64,000 nucleotides of DNA from positions 1-64,000 of the forward strand of contig JADZEK010000147.1 in the NCBI GenBank assembly GCA_020850595.1, read 5' to 3'. Under the pieces are notes generated by a model that did not search any database, had not been told where the DNA came from, and saw nothing but the letters and a program-made list of their open reading frames with translations. The translations under genes were made by a program, and so were the position numbers. Source of the stretch: Anaerolineales bacterium (GTDB lineage: Bacteria; Chloroflexota; Anaerolineae; Anaerolineales; UBA6663). Shown here in pieces: positions 56,439-64,000 of the stretch (position 1 is its first letter; every line of letters starts with the position of its first letter).

Positions 56439-57773
56439 GTGGAGAACACACGCCAGGGGATGCTGATCTTGCCACAGTTCCTCATCGCCCAACCGGGGCA
56501 GCCCCCTCTCCACGATTGGGGCGTGCGCGTGGCGGGGGCGGTGGTTACCGACGCGGCACCGAACGCCGACCTGCGCGCGCGTTACCCGGGCGACACGGTG
56601 TGGGAAGCTCCGCGGCAGGTGCTGGCCCCCGGCTTTGTCAACGCTCACGCGCACCTCTACGGCGTGCTGGCGCATGGCCTGCCGCTGGAGCACGCGCCCG
56701 CGGGCTTCTGGCCGTTCTTGAAGGACTTCTGGTGGCCGCTGGTGGAGGACCGGCTGGACGAAGAGATGATCTGCGCCGCGACCGATACGCTGCTGGTGGA
56801 AATGCTGCGCAGCGGCATCACCACAGTCTACGACTGCCTGGAGGCCCCGCATAGCCTGCCGGGCTGCCTGGCGGCGCAGGCCGAGGTGGCGAGGCAGCGC
56901 GGCCTGCGCACGATCCTGTCGTTCGAGGCGACGGAGCGCGTCAGCGCCGCGAACGGCCAACTGGGACTGCGCGAGAACGCGGACTTCGTGACCGCCATGC
57001 GGCGCGAGGGCAGCCTGGTATCGGGGCTGATGTGTTTTCACACCACGTTCTCGTGTTCGGCGCCATTCATCCAGCAGGCGTTTGGGCTGGCGCAGGAGTT
57101 GGGCAGCCTGGTACACTTCCATTGCGCCGAGGGGGTGCACGAGCCAGAGTACGCCCAGCGGCATTTCGGCTGCGGCCCGCTAGAGTATTATGACCGATTG
57201 GGGGTGGCCGGCGCGAACGCCCTGGCCTCGCAGTGCGTGCAGATCAGCCCGGCAGAGATCGGGTTGATGGCGGCACGCGGGATGCGCATGACGCACATGC
57301 CGCTGAGCAACTGCGAGGTGGGCGGCGGCGTGGCGCCGGTGCCCGATTTGATAAGCGCGGGAGTCACGGTGGGCCTGGGCAGCGATGGGTATGTGAACGA
57401 TTTCTTTGAGGTGATGCGCGGGGCGTTCCTCATCCACAAAGCCTACCGGCAAGACCCGCAAGTGATGCCGGCGGCGCTGGTGTGGCAGCTCGCCACGGAG
57501 GGCGGCGCGCGGGCGCTGAACCTGGACAAGGTGGGCCAACTGGCGCCCGGTTGGCAAGCCGACTTGCAGCTCATTGACGCGAACTTTCAGACGCCGGCAA
57601 CCCGGCACAACCTGTATGATCAACTGCTGCTGTATCGCAATCACACGCATGTGCGCGCGGTGATGGTGGCGGGACAGGTGCGCGTGCGCGAGGGCGAAGT
57701 GCTGGGGGTTGAGCACGACGCGCTTCGCGCCCGCACGCACGCCGCCGCCGAGCGCCTGTGGAGCCAAGTATGA
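56439..57773 (+). CDS. SsnA-like amidohydrolase
   Basis: 444 residues from a GTG at 56439 (AAAGGA upstream). Of the three ATZ/TRZ-type proteins here this is the most like E. coli SsnA: NAHAHLYGVL, DFWWPLVEDRLDEE, RTILSFEATERVS, HFHCAEG and GLGSDGYVNDFFEVM. The metal-binding and Glu residues are kept, but the position of the catalytic His (AHC in active relatives) reads SQC. SsnA is a putative aminohydrolase in selenium-dependent molybdenum hydroxylase clusters. Stop overlaps the next start (ATGA). Confidence 0.85.
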   Translation: MENTRQGMLILPQFLIAQPGQPPLHDWGVRVAGAVVTDAAPNADLRARYPGDTVWEAPRQVLAPGFVNAHAHLYGVLAHGLPLEHAPAGFWPFLKDFWWPLVEDRLDEEMICAATDTLLVEMLRSGITTVYDCLEAPHSLPGCLAAQAEVARQRGLRTILSFEATERVSAANGQLGLRENADFVTAMRREGSLVSGLMCFHTTFSCSAPFIQQAFGLAQELGSLVHFHCAEGVHEPEYAQRHFGCGPLEYYDRLGVAGANALASQCVQISPAEIGLMAARGMRMTHMPLSNCEVGGGVAPVPDLISAGVTVGLGSDGYVNDFFEVMRGAFLIHKAYRQDPQVMPAALVWQLATEGGARALNLDKVGQLAPGWQADLQLIDANFQTPATRHNLYDQLLLYRNHTHVRAVMVAGQVRVREGEVLGVEHDALRARTHAAAERLWSQV

Positions 57774-58915
57774 ACACAGAGCGTTTGTTGGCCTTCACAC
57801 AATCACTGGTCCGCCAGCGCAGCCTGAGCGGCGAAGAGGGGGCGGTCATTCAGCTGGTCGTGGCCGAGATGCGCGCCCTGGGTTTCGACCACGTGTGGGT
57901 TGACGCGAACGGCAGCGCCATCGGCGTGGTGGAGGGCGCGCAGGCCGGCCCGACGCTGCTGCTGGACGCGCACTGTGACACAGTGGGCATCGCGGCGGGC
58001 GTGCCCTGGCAGGATGACCCATTCGGCGCGCAAGTGGCAGGCACGCGGCTGTATGGGCGCGGCACGTCCGACATGAAGGGGGCGCTGGCGGGCATGGTGC
58101 AGGCCGCGGGCAGCGTCAACCGCGCAACCCTGGCCGGCCGCGTGGCCGTCAGCGCGACGGTGATGGAAGAGGTGTTGGAGGGCGTCGCGCTCCGAACGGT
58201 GATGGACGCCGTGCGGCCCGCAATGGTCATCATCGGTGAAGCGACCGAGCTGAGGGTAAACCACGGGGGGCGGGGCCGCGCCGAAATTCACCTGGAGGCG
58301 ATCGGCCGCCCAGCGCACTCGTCTACGCCGCACCTGGGCGTGAACGCGGTGCACTTGATGCTGGCGGCGGTGCAGGCGGTGGAGGCGACGCCGCTGCCCA
58401 GCGACCCGCTGCTCGGCCCGGCGCTGCTGGCCCTGACCGACATCATCTCTGACCCCTACCCGGCTTACTCGGTCACGCCCAGCCGCTGCCGGGTGACGTA
58501 CGACCGGCGCTTGCTGCCGGGAGAAACCAGCACGGGCGTGCTCGCGGCGCTGCAGGCCCTGCCGGCGCTCAAGCAGGTCAACGCCAAGCTGGCGGAGGGC
58601 GCGCACGACAGCTACACCGGCGTGACGCTGCGAAGCGAGAAGTTCTTCCCGGCCTGGAAGCTGGCGGCTGACCACCCGCTGGTGGCGGGGGCTATGGCCG
58701 GGCTGCGCGCGACGGGCCAAGACCCGCAACTGGGCGCATACCGCTTCTGCACCAACGCCGCCTACAGCGCCGGGAGCGCCGGGGTGCCGACCATCGGTTA
58801 CGGGCCGTCGGCGGAGGGCATGGCCCACATCATTGACGAGTATATTGAGCTGGACCAGCTGAACGGCGCGGCGCTGGGTTACGCCGCGATCATCGCGGGC
58901 CTGCTGACGCGCTGA
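57770..58915 (+). CDS. M20 metallohydrolase, YgeY-like
   Basis: About 381 residues from the ATG at 57770 (GGAG upstream, overlapping the previous stop). M20 motifs: LLLDAHCDTVG (metal His/Asp), GRGTSDMKGALAGM (metal Asp), VMEEVLEG (catalytic Glu), GEATELRVNHGGRG and the lid-domain AHSSTPHLGVNAVH. YgeY is the selenium-metabolism-linked amidohydrolase/dipeptidase of the E. coli xdh-ssnA region, and the three-gene order here mirrors part of that set. Likely hydrolyses a linear amide or carbamoyl intermediate. Confidence 0.87.
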   Translation: MNTERLLAFTQSLVRQRSLSGEEGAVIQLVVAEMRALGFDHVWVDANGSAIGVVEGAQAGPTLLLDAHCDTVGIAAGVPWQDDPFGAQVAGTRLYGRGTSDMKGALAGMVQAAGSVNRATLAGRVAVSATVMEEVLEGVALRTVMDAVRPAMVIIGEATELRVNHGGRGRAEIHLEAIGRPAHSSTPHLGVNAVHLMLAAVQAVEATPLPSDPLLGPALLALTDIISDPYPAYSVTPSRCRVTYDRRLLPGETSTGVLAALQALPALKQVNAKLAEGAHDSYTGVTLRSEKFFPAWKLAADHPLVAGAMAGLRATGQDPQLGAYRFCTNAAYSAGSAGVPTIGYGPSAEGMAHIIDEYIELDQLNGAALGYAAIIAGLLTR

Positions 58916-58970
58916 GGCTGCCAGCGCGGCCGGGGGCTGGGCATCCGCGAACTTTGGCGCGGTGGTTTGG

Positions 58971-58976
58971 TATAAT
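58971..58976 (+). promoter_or_regulatory. extended -10 of tRNA-Arg
   Basis: TGGTATAAT, 41 bases before the tRNA; no good -35, consistent with an extended -10. Confidence 0.55.
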
Positions 58977-59017
58977 GGGCGTTATCTGAGCTGCCAGCCG
59001 CGCTCGGCTGCCAGGCC

Positions 59018-59091
59018 GCCCTCGTAGCTCAACTGGACAGAGCACTTGACTTCGGATCAAGTTGTTGTGGGTTCAAATCCTGCCGAGGGCA
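59018..59091 (+). tRNA. tRNA-Arg (TCG)
   Basis: 74 bases. Acceptor GCCCTCG/CGAGGGC, D arm GCTC/GAGC, anticodon stem CTTGA/TCAAG with loop CTTCGGA (anticodon TCG, reading CGA codons), T loop TTCAAAT, discriminator A; CCA not encoded. Confidence 0.93.
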
Positions 59092-59094
59092 CAG

Positions 59095-59127
59095 AAATCA
59101 CCTGACGCGATGGGTGATTTTTGTTTG
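59095..59127 (+). terminator. Rho-independent terminator after tRNA-Arg
   Basis: Eight-base stem AAATCACC / GGTGATTT with a ten-base loop, followed by TTGTTTGG. Confidence 0.75.
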
Positions 59128-59169
59128 GCCCCGGGCAGCGGGGAAGTGGCGCGATGGGCCTGAGGCTTG

Positions 59170-59175
59170 TACAAT
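59170..59175 (+). promoter_or_regulatory. -10 of a leaderless promoter (response regulator)
   Basis: TACAAT, then six bases, then the ATG at 59182. Same spacing as at 2724 and 59931. Confidence 0.5.
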
Positions 59176-59181
59176 CTAGAT

Positions 59182-59835
59182 ATGACTCGACAACGCATAA
59201 TGCTAGTAGACGATCATGAGGTGGTGCGCCTGGGCTTGAAGGCGCTGATTGACCGCCACCCGGAAATGGAAGTCATTGCCGAAGCCGATTCGGCCGAAGA
59301 GGCCGTGACCAAGGCGTTGGCTTTTCAACCCGATGTGATCGTGATGGATATTCGGCTGGGCAGCAGCAGCGGCGTGGACGCCTGCCGCGAGATCGTCAGC
59401 CAACTCCCCAACATCAAGGTCATCATGCTGACCAGCTACGCCGAGGACGACGTGCTCTTCGCCGCCATCCGCGCGGGCGCGGCCGGTTATGTCTTGAAGC
59501 AGGCCGGCGGGCAAGATGTCGTGCGGGCCTTGCAAGCCGTGGCGCAGGGCCAAGCGCTGCTCGACCCGGCGCTCACGGAGCGGGTCTTCGCGCAGGTGCG
59601 TCGCGCCGCCCACGACCAGCAGTCGGCCGCCTTTGCCATGCTCAGCGAACAGGAACGGCGCGTGCTGGCGCTGGTGGCGGAGGGCCAGACCAATCGCGAG
59701 ATCGCGCTCGGGCTGCACCTGGGGGAGGGCACGGTGCGCAACTACGTCAGCAATATCCTCGGCAAGCTGAATGTGGCCAATCGGGCAGAAGCCGCCGCCT
59801 ACGCTACCAAACACAACCTAAAGATAGCTAAATAG
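59182..59835 (+). CDS. NarL/FixJ-family response regulator
   Basis: About 217 residues from the ATG at 59182. Receiver domain with acidic pair VDDHEVV, phosphorylated Asp in VIVMDIRLG, Thr/Ser switch VIMLTSYAED and Lys in YVLKQAG. The C-terminal LuxR-type HTH is LSEQERRVLALVAEGQTNREIA with GTVRNYVSNILGKL. Similar to DevR/DosR-like regulators. The kinase gene follows 107 bases downstream with its own promoter. The start is set by the leaderless promoter; no Shine-Dalgarno. Confidence 0.92.
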   Translation: MTRQRIMLVDDHEVVRLGLKALIDRHPEMEVIAEADSAEEAVTKALAFQPDVIVMDIRLGSSSGVDACREIVSQLPNIKVIMLTSYAEDDVLFAAIRAGAAGYVLKQAGGQDVVRALQAVAQGQALLDPALTERVFAQVRRAAHDQQSAAFAMLSEQERRVLALVAEGQTNREIALGLHLGEGTVRNYVSNILGKLNVANRAEAAAYATKHNLKIAK

Positions 59836-59930
59836 CGCGCCGGCCGACACCCGGTGGTGGTCGGGGGCGAACGGCGGGACGACTTCGAGCGCGGATGAGC
59901 GGCTGCCTTTGCGCGCACCGCCGTTTCCGT

Positions 59931-59936
59931 TACAAT
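59931..59936 (+). promoter_or_regulatory. -10 of a leaderless promoter (histidine kinase)
   Basis: TACAAT with a six-base discriminator before the ATG at 59943. Confidence 0.5.
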
Positions 59937-59942
59937 TCAGAC

Positions 59943-61118
59943 ATGGCTGACCAAATAGTCAAGGGCGAGGGGGAGGCGCTGCGCGCCGAGGAGATGGCGC
60001 GGCAGCTGTGGGCCTTGCGCGAGGCGGCCCTGGCCGTCGCCGGCGACCTGTCGCTGGCCGATACGCTGCGCCGGATTGTGATGGCGGCGGGGCAACTGGC
60101 CAACGCGCGGTATGCCGCGCTGGGCGTGCCCGACGAAACCGGCGAATACCTGGCCGAGTTTGTCACGATGGGTATGACGCCGGAAGCCGAAGCCCGGGTG
60201 GGCCACCGCCCACGGGGCCACGGCATCTTGGGCATCATCTTGCGCGAAGGCCAGAGCCTGCGCCTCAAGGAATTGCGGAACCACCCCCGCTCGGTCGGCT
60301 TCCCGCCAAATCACCCGCCGATGAAGAGCTTCTTGGGCGTGCCAATCACCCGCAAAGGGGCGCGCCTGGGCAACCTCTATCTCACCGATAAGCGCGATGC
60401 GGATGAGTTCAGTGCCGACGACCAGCACCTGATTGAGATGCTGGCCGTGCACGCGGGCGCAGCGATTGAAAACGCCCGCCTCTACTCACGGGTACAGCAC
60501 CTGAGCGTGGTGGAGGAGCGCCAGCGCATCGGCATGGATTTGCACGACGGCGTCATCCAGTCTATTTACGCGGTCGGCCTGATGCTGGAATTTGTGCGCG
60601 CGCAACTGGATGACGGCGAGGTCGCTTCGGCGCAGGAACGCCTGGGCGGCGCAGTGGAAGCCTTGAATGCGACCATTCGGGATATTCGCGCCTACATCCT
60701 CGATCTGCGGCCGCGCCGGTTCGAAGGCGATAACCTCGTGGTTGGGCTGGAACGGCTGCTGACAGAATTTAAGGCCAATACGCTGATCAGCGTGACGTTC
60801 GCGGCGGACAGCGAGGTAGATGCGGACTTGCGCCCAGAGGCGCGCCTGGCTTTGTTTCACATTGCCCAGGAGGCCCTCAGCAATGCCGCCAAGCACAGCC
60901 GCGCGGTGCAGGTCATGGTGACTCTGAAGACTCAGCCAGACGGCGTCGCCCTGACCGTCAGGGATAATGGGCGTGGATTCGTACTGTCGCGCGAACAGCA
61001 GCGCGTGGGCCACGGCCTGATGAACATGCGGGACCGCGCCCAGGCGCTGCACGGCGAACTGACGGTCGGCCCCGCGGAGGGCGGGGGCACCGAAGTGCGC
61101 GTGTTCATGCCCAAGTAG
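59943..61118 (+). CDS. GAF-domain sensor histidine kinase, NarL-type (DevS-like)
   Basis: About 391 residues from the ATG at 59943. A GAF domain (residues 35-185: LANARYAALGVPDE, FLGVPITRKGARLGNLYLTDK) is followed by a HisKA_3 dimerisation helix with the phospho-acceptor in ERQRIGMDLHDGVIQSIYAVG and an HATPase domain (FHIAQEALSNAAKHSRA, LTVRDNGRGF, HGLMNMRDRAQAL). No membrane segment, so it senses a cytoplasmic signal (redox, gas or ligand). Presumed partner of the response regulator just upstream. Confidence 0.9.
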   Translation: MADQIVKGEGEALRAEEMARQLWALREAALAVAGDLSLADTLRRIVMAAGQLANARYAALGVPDETGEYLAEFVTMGMTPEAEARVGHRPRGHGILGIILREGQSLRLKELRNHPRSVGFPPNHPPMKSFLGVPITRKGARLGNLYLTDKRDADEFSADDQHLIEMLAVHAGAAIENARLYSRVQHLSVVEERQRIGMDLHDGVIQSIYAVGLMLEFVRAQLDDGEVASAQERLGGAVEALNATIRDIRAYILDLRPRRFEGDNLVVGLERLLTEFKANTLISVTFAADSEVDADLRPEARLALFHIAQEALSNAAKHSRAVQVMVTLKTQPDGVALTVRDNGRGFVLSREQQRVGHGLMNMRDRAQALHGELTVGPAEGGGTEVRVFMPK

Positions 61119-61601
61119 CGCATCCTGCGCTCCGGCTGCCCCGCCACTCCTCCATGGGCCGCTACCGACCCCGTCGCTTACTCCGACACTCGCCAAAACT
61201 GGATATCGCAACTTGCGAAGCGGCGACCGACGCCAGGGGCATGGCCGTCCGCGGCGCTAGCAGCAGCTCGGCCGGCAGGTGGCACGGGCAGCGTTATGTC
61301 AAGTGAAATGGGCTATTTTCCGGCCGAATCCGGCGGGTTTTGAGCAGGTTAGACTTTCTGAGGGAACCCCGTCGGCGCACCAAAACCGGCCTGGGGGCTG
61401 GTATAATCGGGGAACGAAGCAGGGGCGGGCAACGACAGATCACTCGGCGGCAGCCGCCCGACGGCGGCGGGCAGCACCCACCCTGTTCAGCGCTTTCCTC
61501 GAGCGCGACTGAATCGAACACGACAGAATACAACCCGATACGGCGCCTGCGGCTCGTGAGCAGGCAGGCCACCGACCCTCGGCTAGGATGGTTGACTGAC
61601 G
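61119..61601. other. intergenic region with promoter and long leader
   Basis: 483 bases with no supportable gene. An extended -10, TGGTATAAT (hexamer 61402-61407), gives a leader of about 185 bases before the metallopeptidase gene; the leader has GC-rich hairpins (around 61450-61475) but no recognised RNA family. Confidence 0.45.
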
Positions 61602-62684
61602 ATGCGTCGCTCACGCGAGTTGTTGTTCAATCGCGACACGCAGAAGCTCGAACTGCTGTTGACCCCGCTAAATCGGCTGGGCGTCACGCTGGAGGGCTGC
61701 GAGTTGGCCGAGGCGATCCGCCTGGCGCGCACCGACATGAAACGCGCGGGCCTGACCAAGCTTCAGCCGCAGTTTTATCTCTCCACCGGCTACGGCACCA
61801 TCACCGGGTCTACCAGCATCGCGCTGGGTTTCTACGATTGCGCCCCGCTGCTGAAAGACCTGAACGAGGAGTTCCGCGGCTTCCGTTACAGCTTTGAGGA
61901 CGTGGTCAACATCGTGCGCCACGAGGTCGGGCACGCCTTCGCGTATGCCTATAAGCTCTACCGGCGCAAAGACTTCCGCGAGATGTTCAAGGTGCGCGGC
62001 AACTATTTCACCACTTACCCGGTGACTAACCGGTACGTGGAGCGCGCCAACCCGTGGAGCCGCGACTATGTGAATCCGAACGGCGACCACTACGCCCAAA
62101 AGCATCCCGACGACGACTTTGCGGAGACGTTCAGCGTGTGGCTCCAGCCGGACTACGACTGGCGCGAGGTGTATAAGCTTTACCCGGGGGCGCTGCGCAA
62201 GCTGGAGTTTGTGGAACAGCTCGTTAAGGAGCTGCGCCGCGAGGAGCCGCTGATTGACCAGCGGCTGGTGGCCTGGGAGCCGCTGGAGGAGTTCAAGCTG
62301 CCGCTGGCAAAGTTTCTGTCGGCGCGCACCTCGGCGTACCGGCGCAAAGCCACCGGCTACATTGACCCGGAACTGAAGGAACTGTTCTGGAAGTCGCCGA
62401 CGCCGCGCAACGGCCGCCGCCGCGAGCGCGACTACGCCCTCGCGGATAACTTCATCCGCAACCACAAGCGCAATATCGTGCAGCAGGTGAGCCGCTGGGT
62501 GGGCACCGGCGATACCGTCGTGAAGGACCTGCTCGACAAGTGCAGCGCCCGGGCGCGCGCGCTGGATTTGTGGGTGCGCAAGGACGCGCGCGAGAAGAAG
62601 CTGGTGGAACTGACCTCCTTCGTGTCGTATCGGTGCGCGCTGTTCGCGCTCAACGACAGCTACGTGAACGGCCACCACAAGTAG
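61602..62684 (+). CDS. putative zinc-binding metallopeptidase
   Basis: 360 residues. The zincin motif is VRHEVGHAFAYAY (HExxH, about residue 104) and a downstream DDDFAETFSVWL could give the third ligand (Glu). The rest is basic and Arg/Lys-rich, without signal peptide or membrane segment. Resembles uncharacterised putative zinc-binding metallopeptidases sometimes found near ATP-grasp genes. The ATG at 61602 has AGGAT upstream. Function unknown. Confidence 0.75.
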   Translation: MRRSRELLFNRDTQKLELLLTPLNRLGVTLEGCELAEAIRLARTDMKRAGLTKLQPQFYLSTGYGTITGSTSIALGFYDCAPLLKDLNEEFRGFRYSFEDVVNIVRHEVGHAFAYAYKLYRRKDFREMFKVRGNYFTTYPVTNRYVERANPWSRDYVNPNGDHYAQKHPDDDFAETFSVWLQPDYDWREVYKLYPGALRKLEFVEQLVKELRREEPLIDQRLVAWEPLEEFKLPLAKFLSARTSAYRRKATGYIDPELKELFWKSPTPRNGRRRERDYALADNFIRNHKRNIVQQVSRWVGTGDTVVKDLLDKCSARARALDLWVRKDAREKKLVELTSFVSYRCALFALNDSYVNGHHK

Positions 62685-62719
62685 GGCCGGCGCCCTGCCC
62701 CATCCACGGTCAGAACGAC

Positions 62720-62750
62720 GCGAGCCGGCTGAGTGTCTCAGCCGGCTCGC
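62720..62750. terminator. perfect GC hairpin at convergent gene ends
   Basis: 14-base perfect stem GCGAGCCGGCTGAG / CTCAGCCGGCTCGC with a 3-base loop, no T tract. It overlaps the last codons of the glycosyltransferase and lies 36 bases after the metallopeptidase stop. Likely a bidirectional terminator. Confidence 0.55.
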
Positions 62751-64000
62751 TGCATGGCGGGGGCACGTGAGCGACGGGCGGCGGACTCCAACACGGCGGT
62801 GTACACGACCAAGAGGCGCTCGGCGATGAGCTGCCAGGAATAGGCCTGGGCATGGCGGGCGGCCTGCTCACCAAACTGCCTCCGCCGAGCCGGGTTGGAA
62901 AGCAGGCGGCAGATGCGGTCGGCCAGGATTTCGGGATCGCGATCGGGCACGTGGAAGCCGGTCTGGCCGTCGCGGACGAGATAGGCCAGGCCGCCGACTT
63001 CGGAGGCGATGACGGGCGTGCCGCAGGCCATGGCCTCGAGCGCGACCATGCCGAAGGACTCGTAGTGCGAGGGCATGATGACCATCTCGGCGGCGGCGTA
63101 GTAGTCGGGGAGGGCGTCTTGATCTTGCGCGCCGATGAAGGTGACCAGCTCGGACAGGTTGAGCTGCTCGCGCAGCGTTTTCAGGCGGGCCAACTCGGCG
63201 TTGTAGTCGCCCGCGGCCTCGGGCGCGGCGGGGTTGCCGCCCACAAGCGCGACGCTGGTGCGGCGGACGTCGCACATGCCTTCGTCGCGCAGGCGGGCGA
63301 CAGCCTGGAAGAGGGTCTCGATGCCTTTGAGAGGCTCGATGCGGCCGACGAACAGGATGAGGTGGGCGTCGGGGTCGAGGCCGAGACGGGCGCGGGCGGC
63401 GGCGGCAGGGCGCGGGTAGAAGTGGGTGAGGTCAACACCGGGCGGGATGACGGTGACGCGGCGGATGTCGGCGCGGTATAGCCATTGGAGCTGGGCCAGT
63501 TCGGCGGGGGTGGCGGCGATGATGCGGTCGGCCTCGCGCAACAACTCGGTTTCGACGCGAATGCGCAGGTCGCCTTCGCGTTCACCGGGGGTCTGGGCGA
63601 CGCGGTTCTTCATGATGCCGAGGGTGTGGAACATGTGCACGAAGGGCGCGCCCCAGGCGGCCCGCAGGCTGCGGGCGGCGACGCCGGAGAGCCAGTAGTG
63701 GCTGTGGAGGAGGTCGTAGGCGATCCCCTGGGAGCGGGCGAACTCACGCACGCCGCCGACAAACTCGGGGACGTGGGTGAAGAGGATGTCTTTGGGCAGG
63801 GGCACCTCGGGGCCGGCGGGGATGTGGATGACGCGGTTGCCGTAGCCGAGGTCTTCTTTGACGTGGGGCTGGTGCTGATCTTGGGAGCGGGTGAAGACGT
63901 CGAGTTGGACGCCACGGCGGCCAAGCTCGCGCGAGAGGTCGCGCACGTAGACGTTCATGCCGCCGGTGTCTTTGCCGCCGAGCGTGGCGAGGGGGCAGGT
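62738..64000 (-). CDS. GT4-family glycosyltransferase, 5' end beyond the window
   Basis: At least 420 residues; the frame is open to the right edge, and the segment LATLGGKDTGGMNVYV before the first internal Met is the family's N-terminal sugar-nucleotide-binding loop, so the real start lies outside. Landmarks: LLHSHYWLSG, VIPPGVDLTHFYP, ILFVGRIEPLKGIE and MPSHYESFGMVALEAMACGTPVIA (EX7E motif). Similar to MshA/sucrose-phosphate-synthase-like transferases using UDP- or GDP-sugars. Acceptor unknown. Confidence 0.9.
   Translation of the reverse strand, partial: TCPLATLGGKDTGGMNVYVRDLSRELGRRGVQLDVFTRSQDQHQPHVKEDLGYGNRVIHIPAGPEVPLPKDILFTHVPEFVGGVREFARSQGIAYDLLHSHYWLSGVAARSLRAAWGAPFVHMFHTLGIMKNRVAQTPGEREGDLRIRVETELLREADRIIAATPAELAQLQWLYRADIRRVTVIPPGVDLTHFYPRPAAAARARLGLDPDAHLILFVGRIEPLKGIETLFQAVARLRDEGMCDVRRTSVALVGGNPAAPEAAGDYNAELARLKTLREQLNLSELVTFIGAQDQDALPDYYAAAEMVIMPSHYESFGMVALEAMACGTPVIASEVGGLAYLVRDGQTGFHVPDRDPEILADRICRLLSNPARRRQFGEQAARHAQAYSWQLIAERLLVVYTAVLESAARRSRAPAMQRAG

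Overview
The window is GC-rich, densely coded bacterial chromosome with tRNA genes and no phage, insertion sequence, CRISPR or origin signature. Gene content and architecture (class III aminotransferase, LLM-family flavin enzymes, ECF transporter, DevS/DevR-type two-component pair, several leaderless-looking promoters) fit a Chloroflexota (Anaerolineae-like) lineage; this placement is inference, not a database result.

Layout. 1-8.4 kb: housekeeping and miscellaneous genes (PQQ-propeller membrane protein, DUF1905 protein, endonuclease/exonuclease/phosphatase protein, Lgt-like and TlpA-like pair, tandem amidohydrolase, aminomutase-like aminotransferase). 8.4-14.5 kb: tRNA-Met, a B12-dependent diol/glycerol dehydratase with fused large and medium subunits, an FAH-family protein, then hisS preceded by what looks like a leaderless histidine leader peptide plus attenuator and followed by tRNA-His. 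14.6-22.8 kb: a diguanylate cyclase, a VanX-type dipeptidase, then selD, xdhC, yqeB and an SsnA-like amidohydrolase, which is the signature of selenium-dependent molybdenum hydroxylases. 22.9-26.1 kb: a YkoEDC-type ECF transporter. 26.2-33.0 kb: a tightly coupled operon for tetrahydromethanopterin (H4MPT)-linked C1 oxidation (ATP-grasp, fhcB, fhcA, fhcD, fhcC, mch). 33.0-35.5 kb: solute-binding lipoprotein, RimK/MptN-like ligase and pteridine-reductase-like SDR on the opposite strand.

36.4-49.9 kb holds a long minus-strand cluster: an SsnA-like paralogue, an LLM enzyme, a second Mch, 2-oxoacid dehydrogenase E1 alpha and beta, a free-standing lipoyl domain (no E2 catalytic domain, no E3), a second LLM enzyme, a two-gene molybdenum hydroxylase, a saccharopine-dehydrogenase-like protein and a UbiD-family decarboxylase. 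XRE-cupin regulators lie at both ends. 50.7-58.9 kb, plus strand: zinc alcohol dehydrogenase, class I aldolase, FGGY kinase, SorC regulator, then hydantoinase, SsnA-like and YgeY-like hydrolases. The right end has tRNA-Arg, a response regulator and histidine kinase, a zinc metallopeptidase and a truncated glycosyltransferase.

Working hypothesis: N-heterocycles or related amides are hydroxylated by the (probably selenium-dependent) molybdenum enzyme, opened and deaminated by the amidohydrolases, and the C1 units released are carried on H4MPT and oxidised to formate by Mch and the Fhc complex. The E1/lipoyl module beside a second Mch suggests an unrecognised entry of C1 or acyl units through a lipoyl carrier. 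The most self-contained new observation is the histidine leader in front of hisS.
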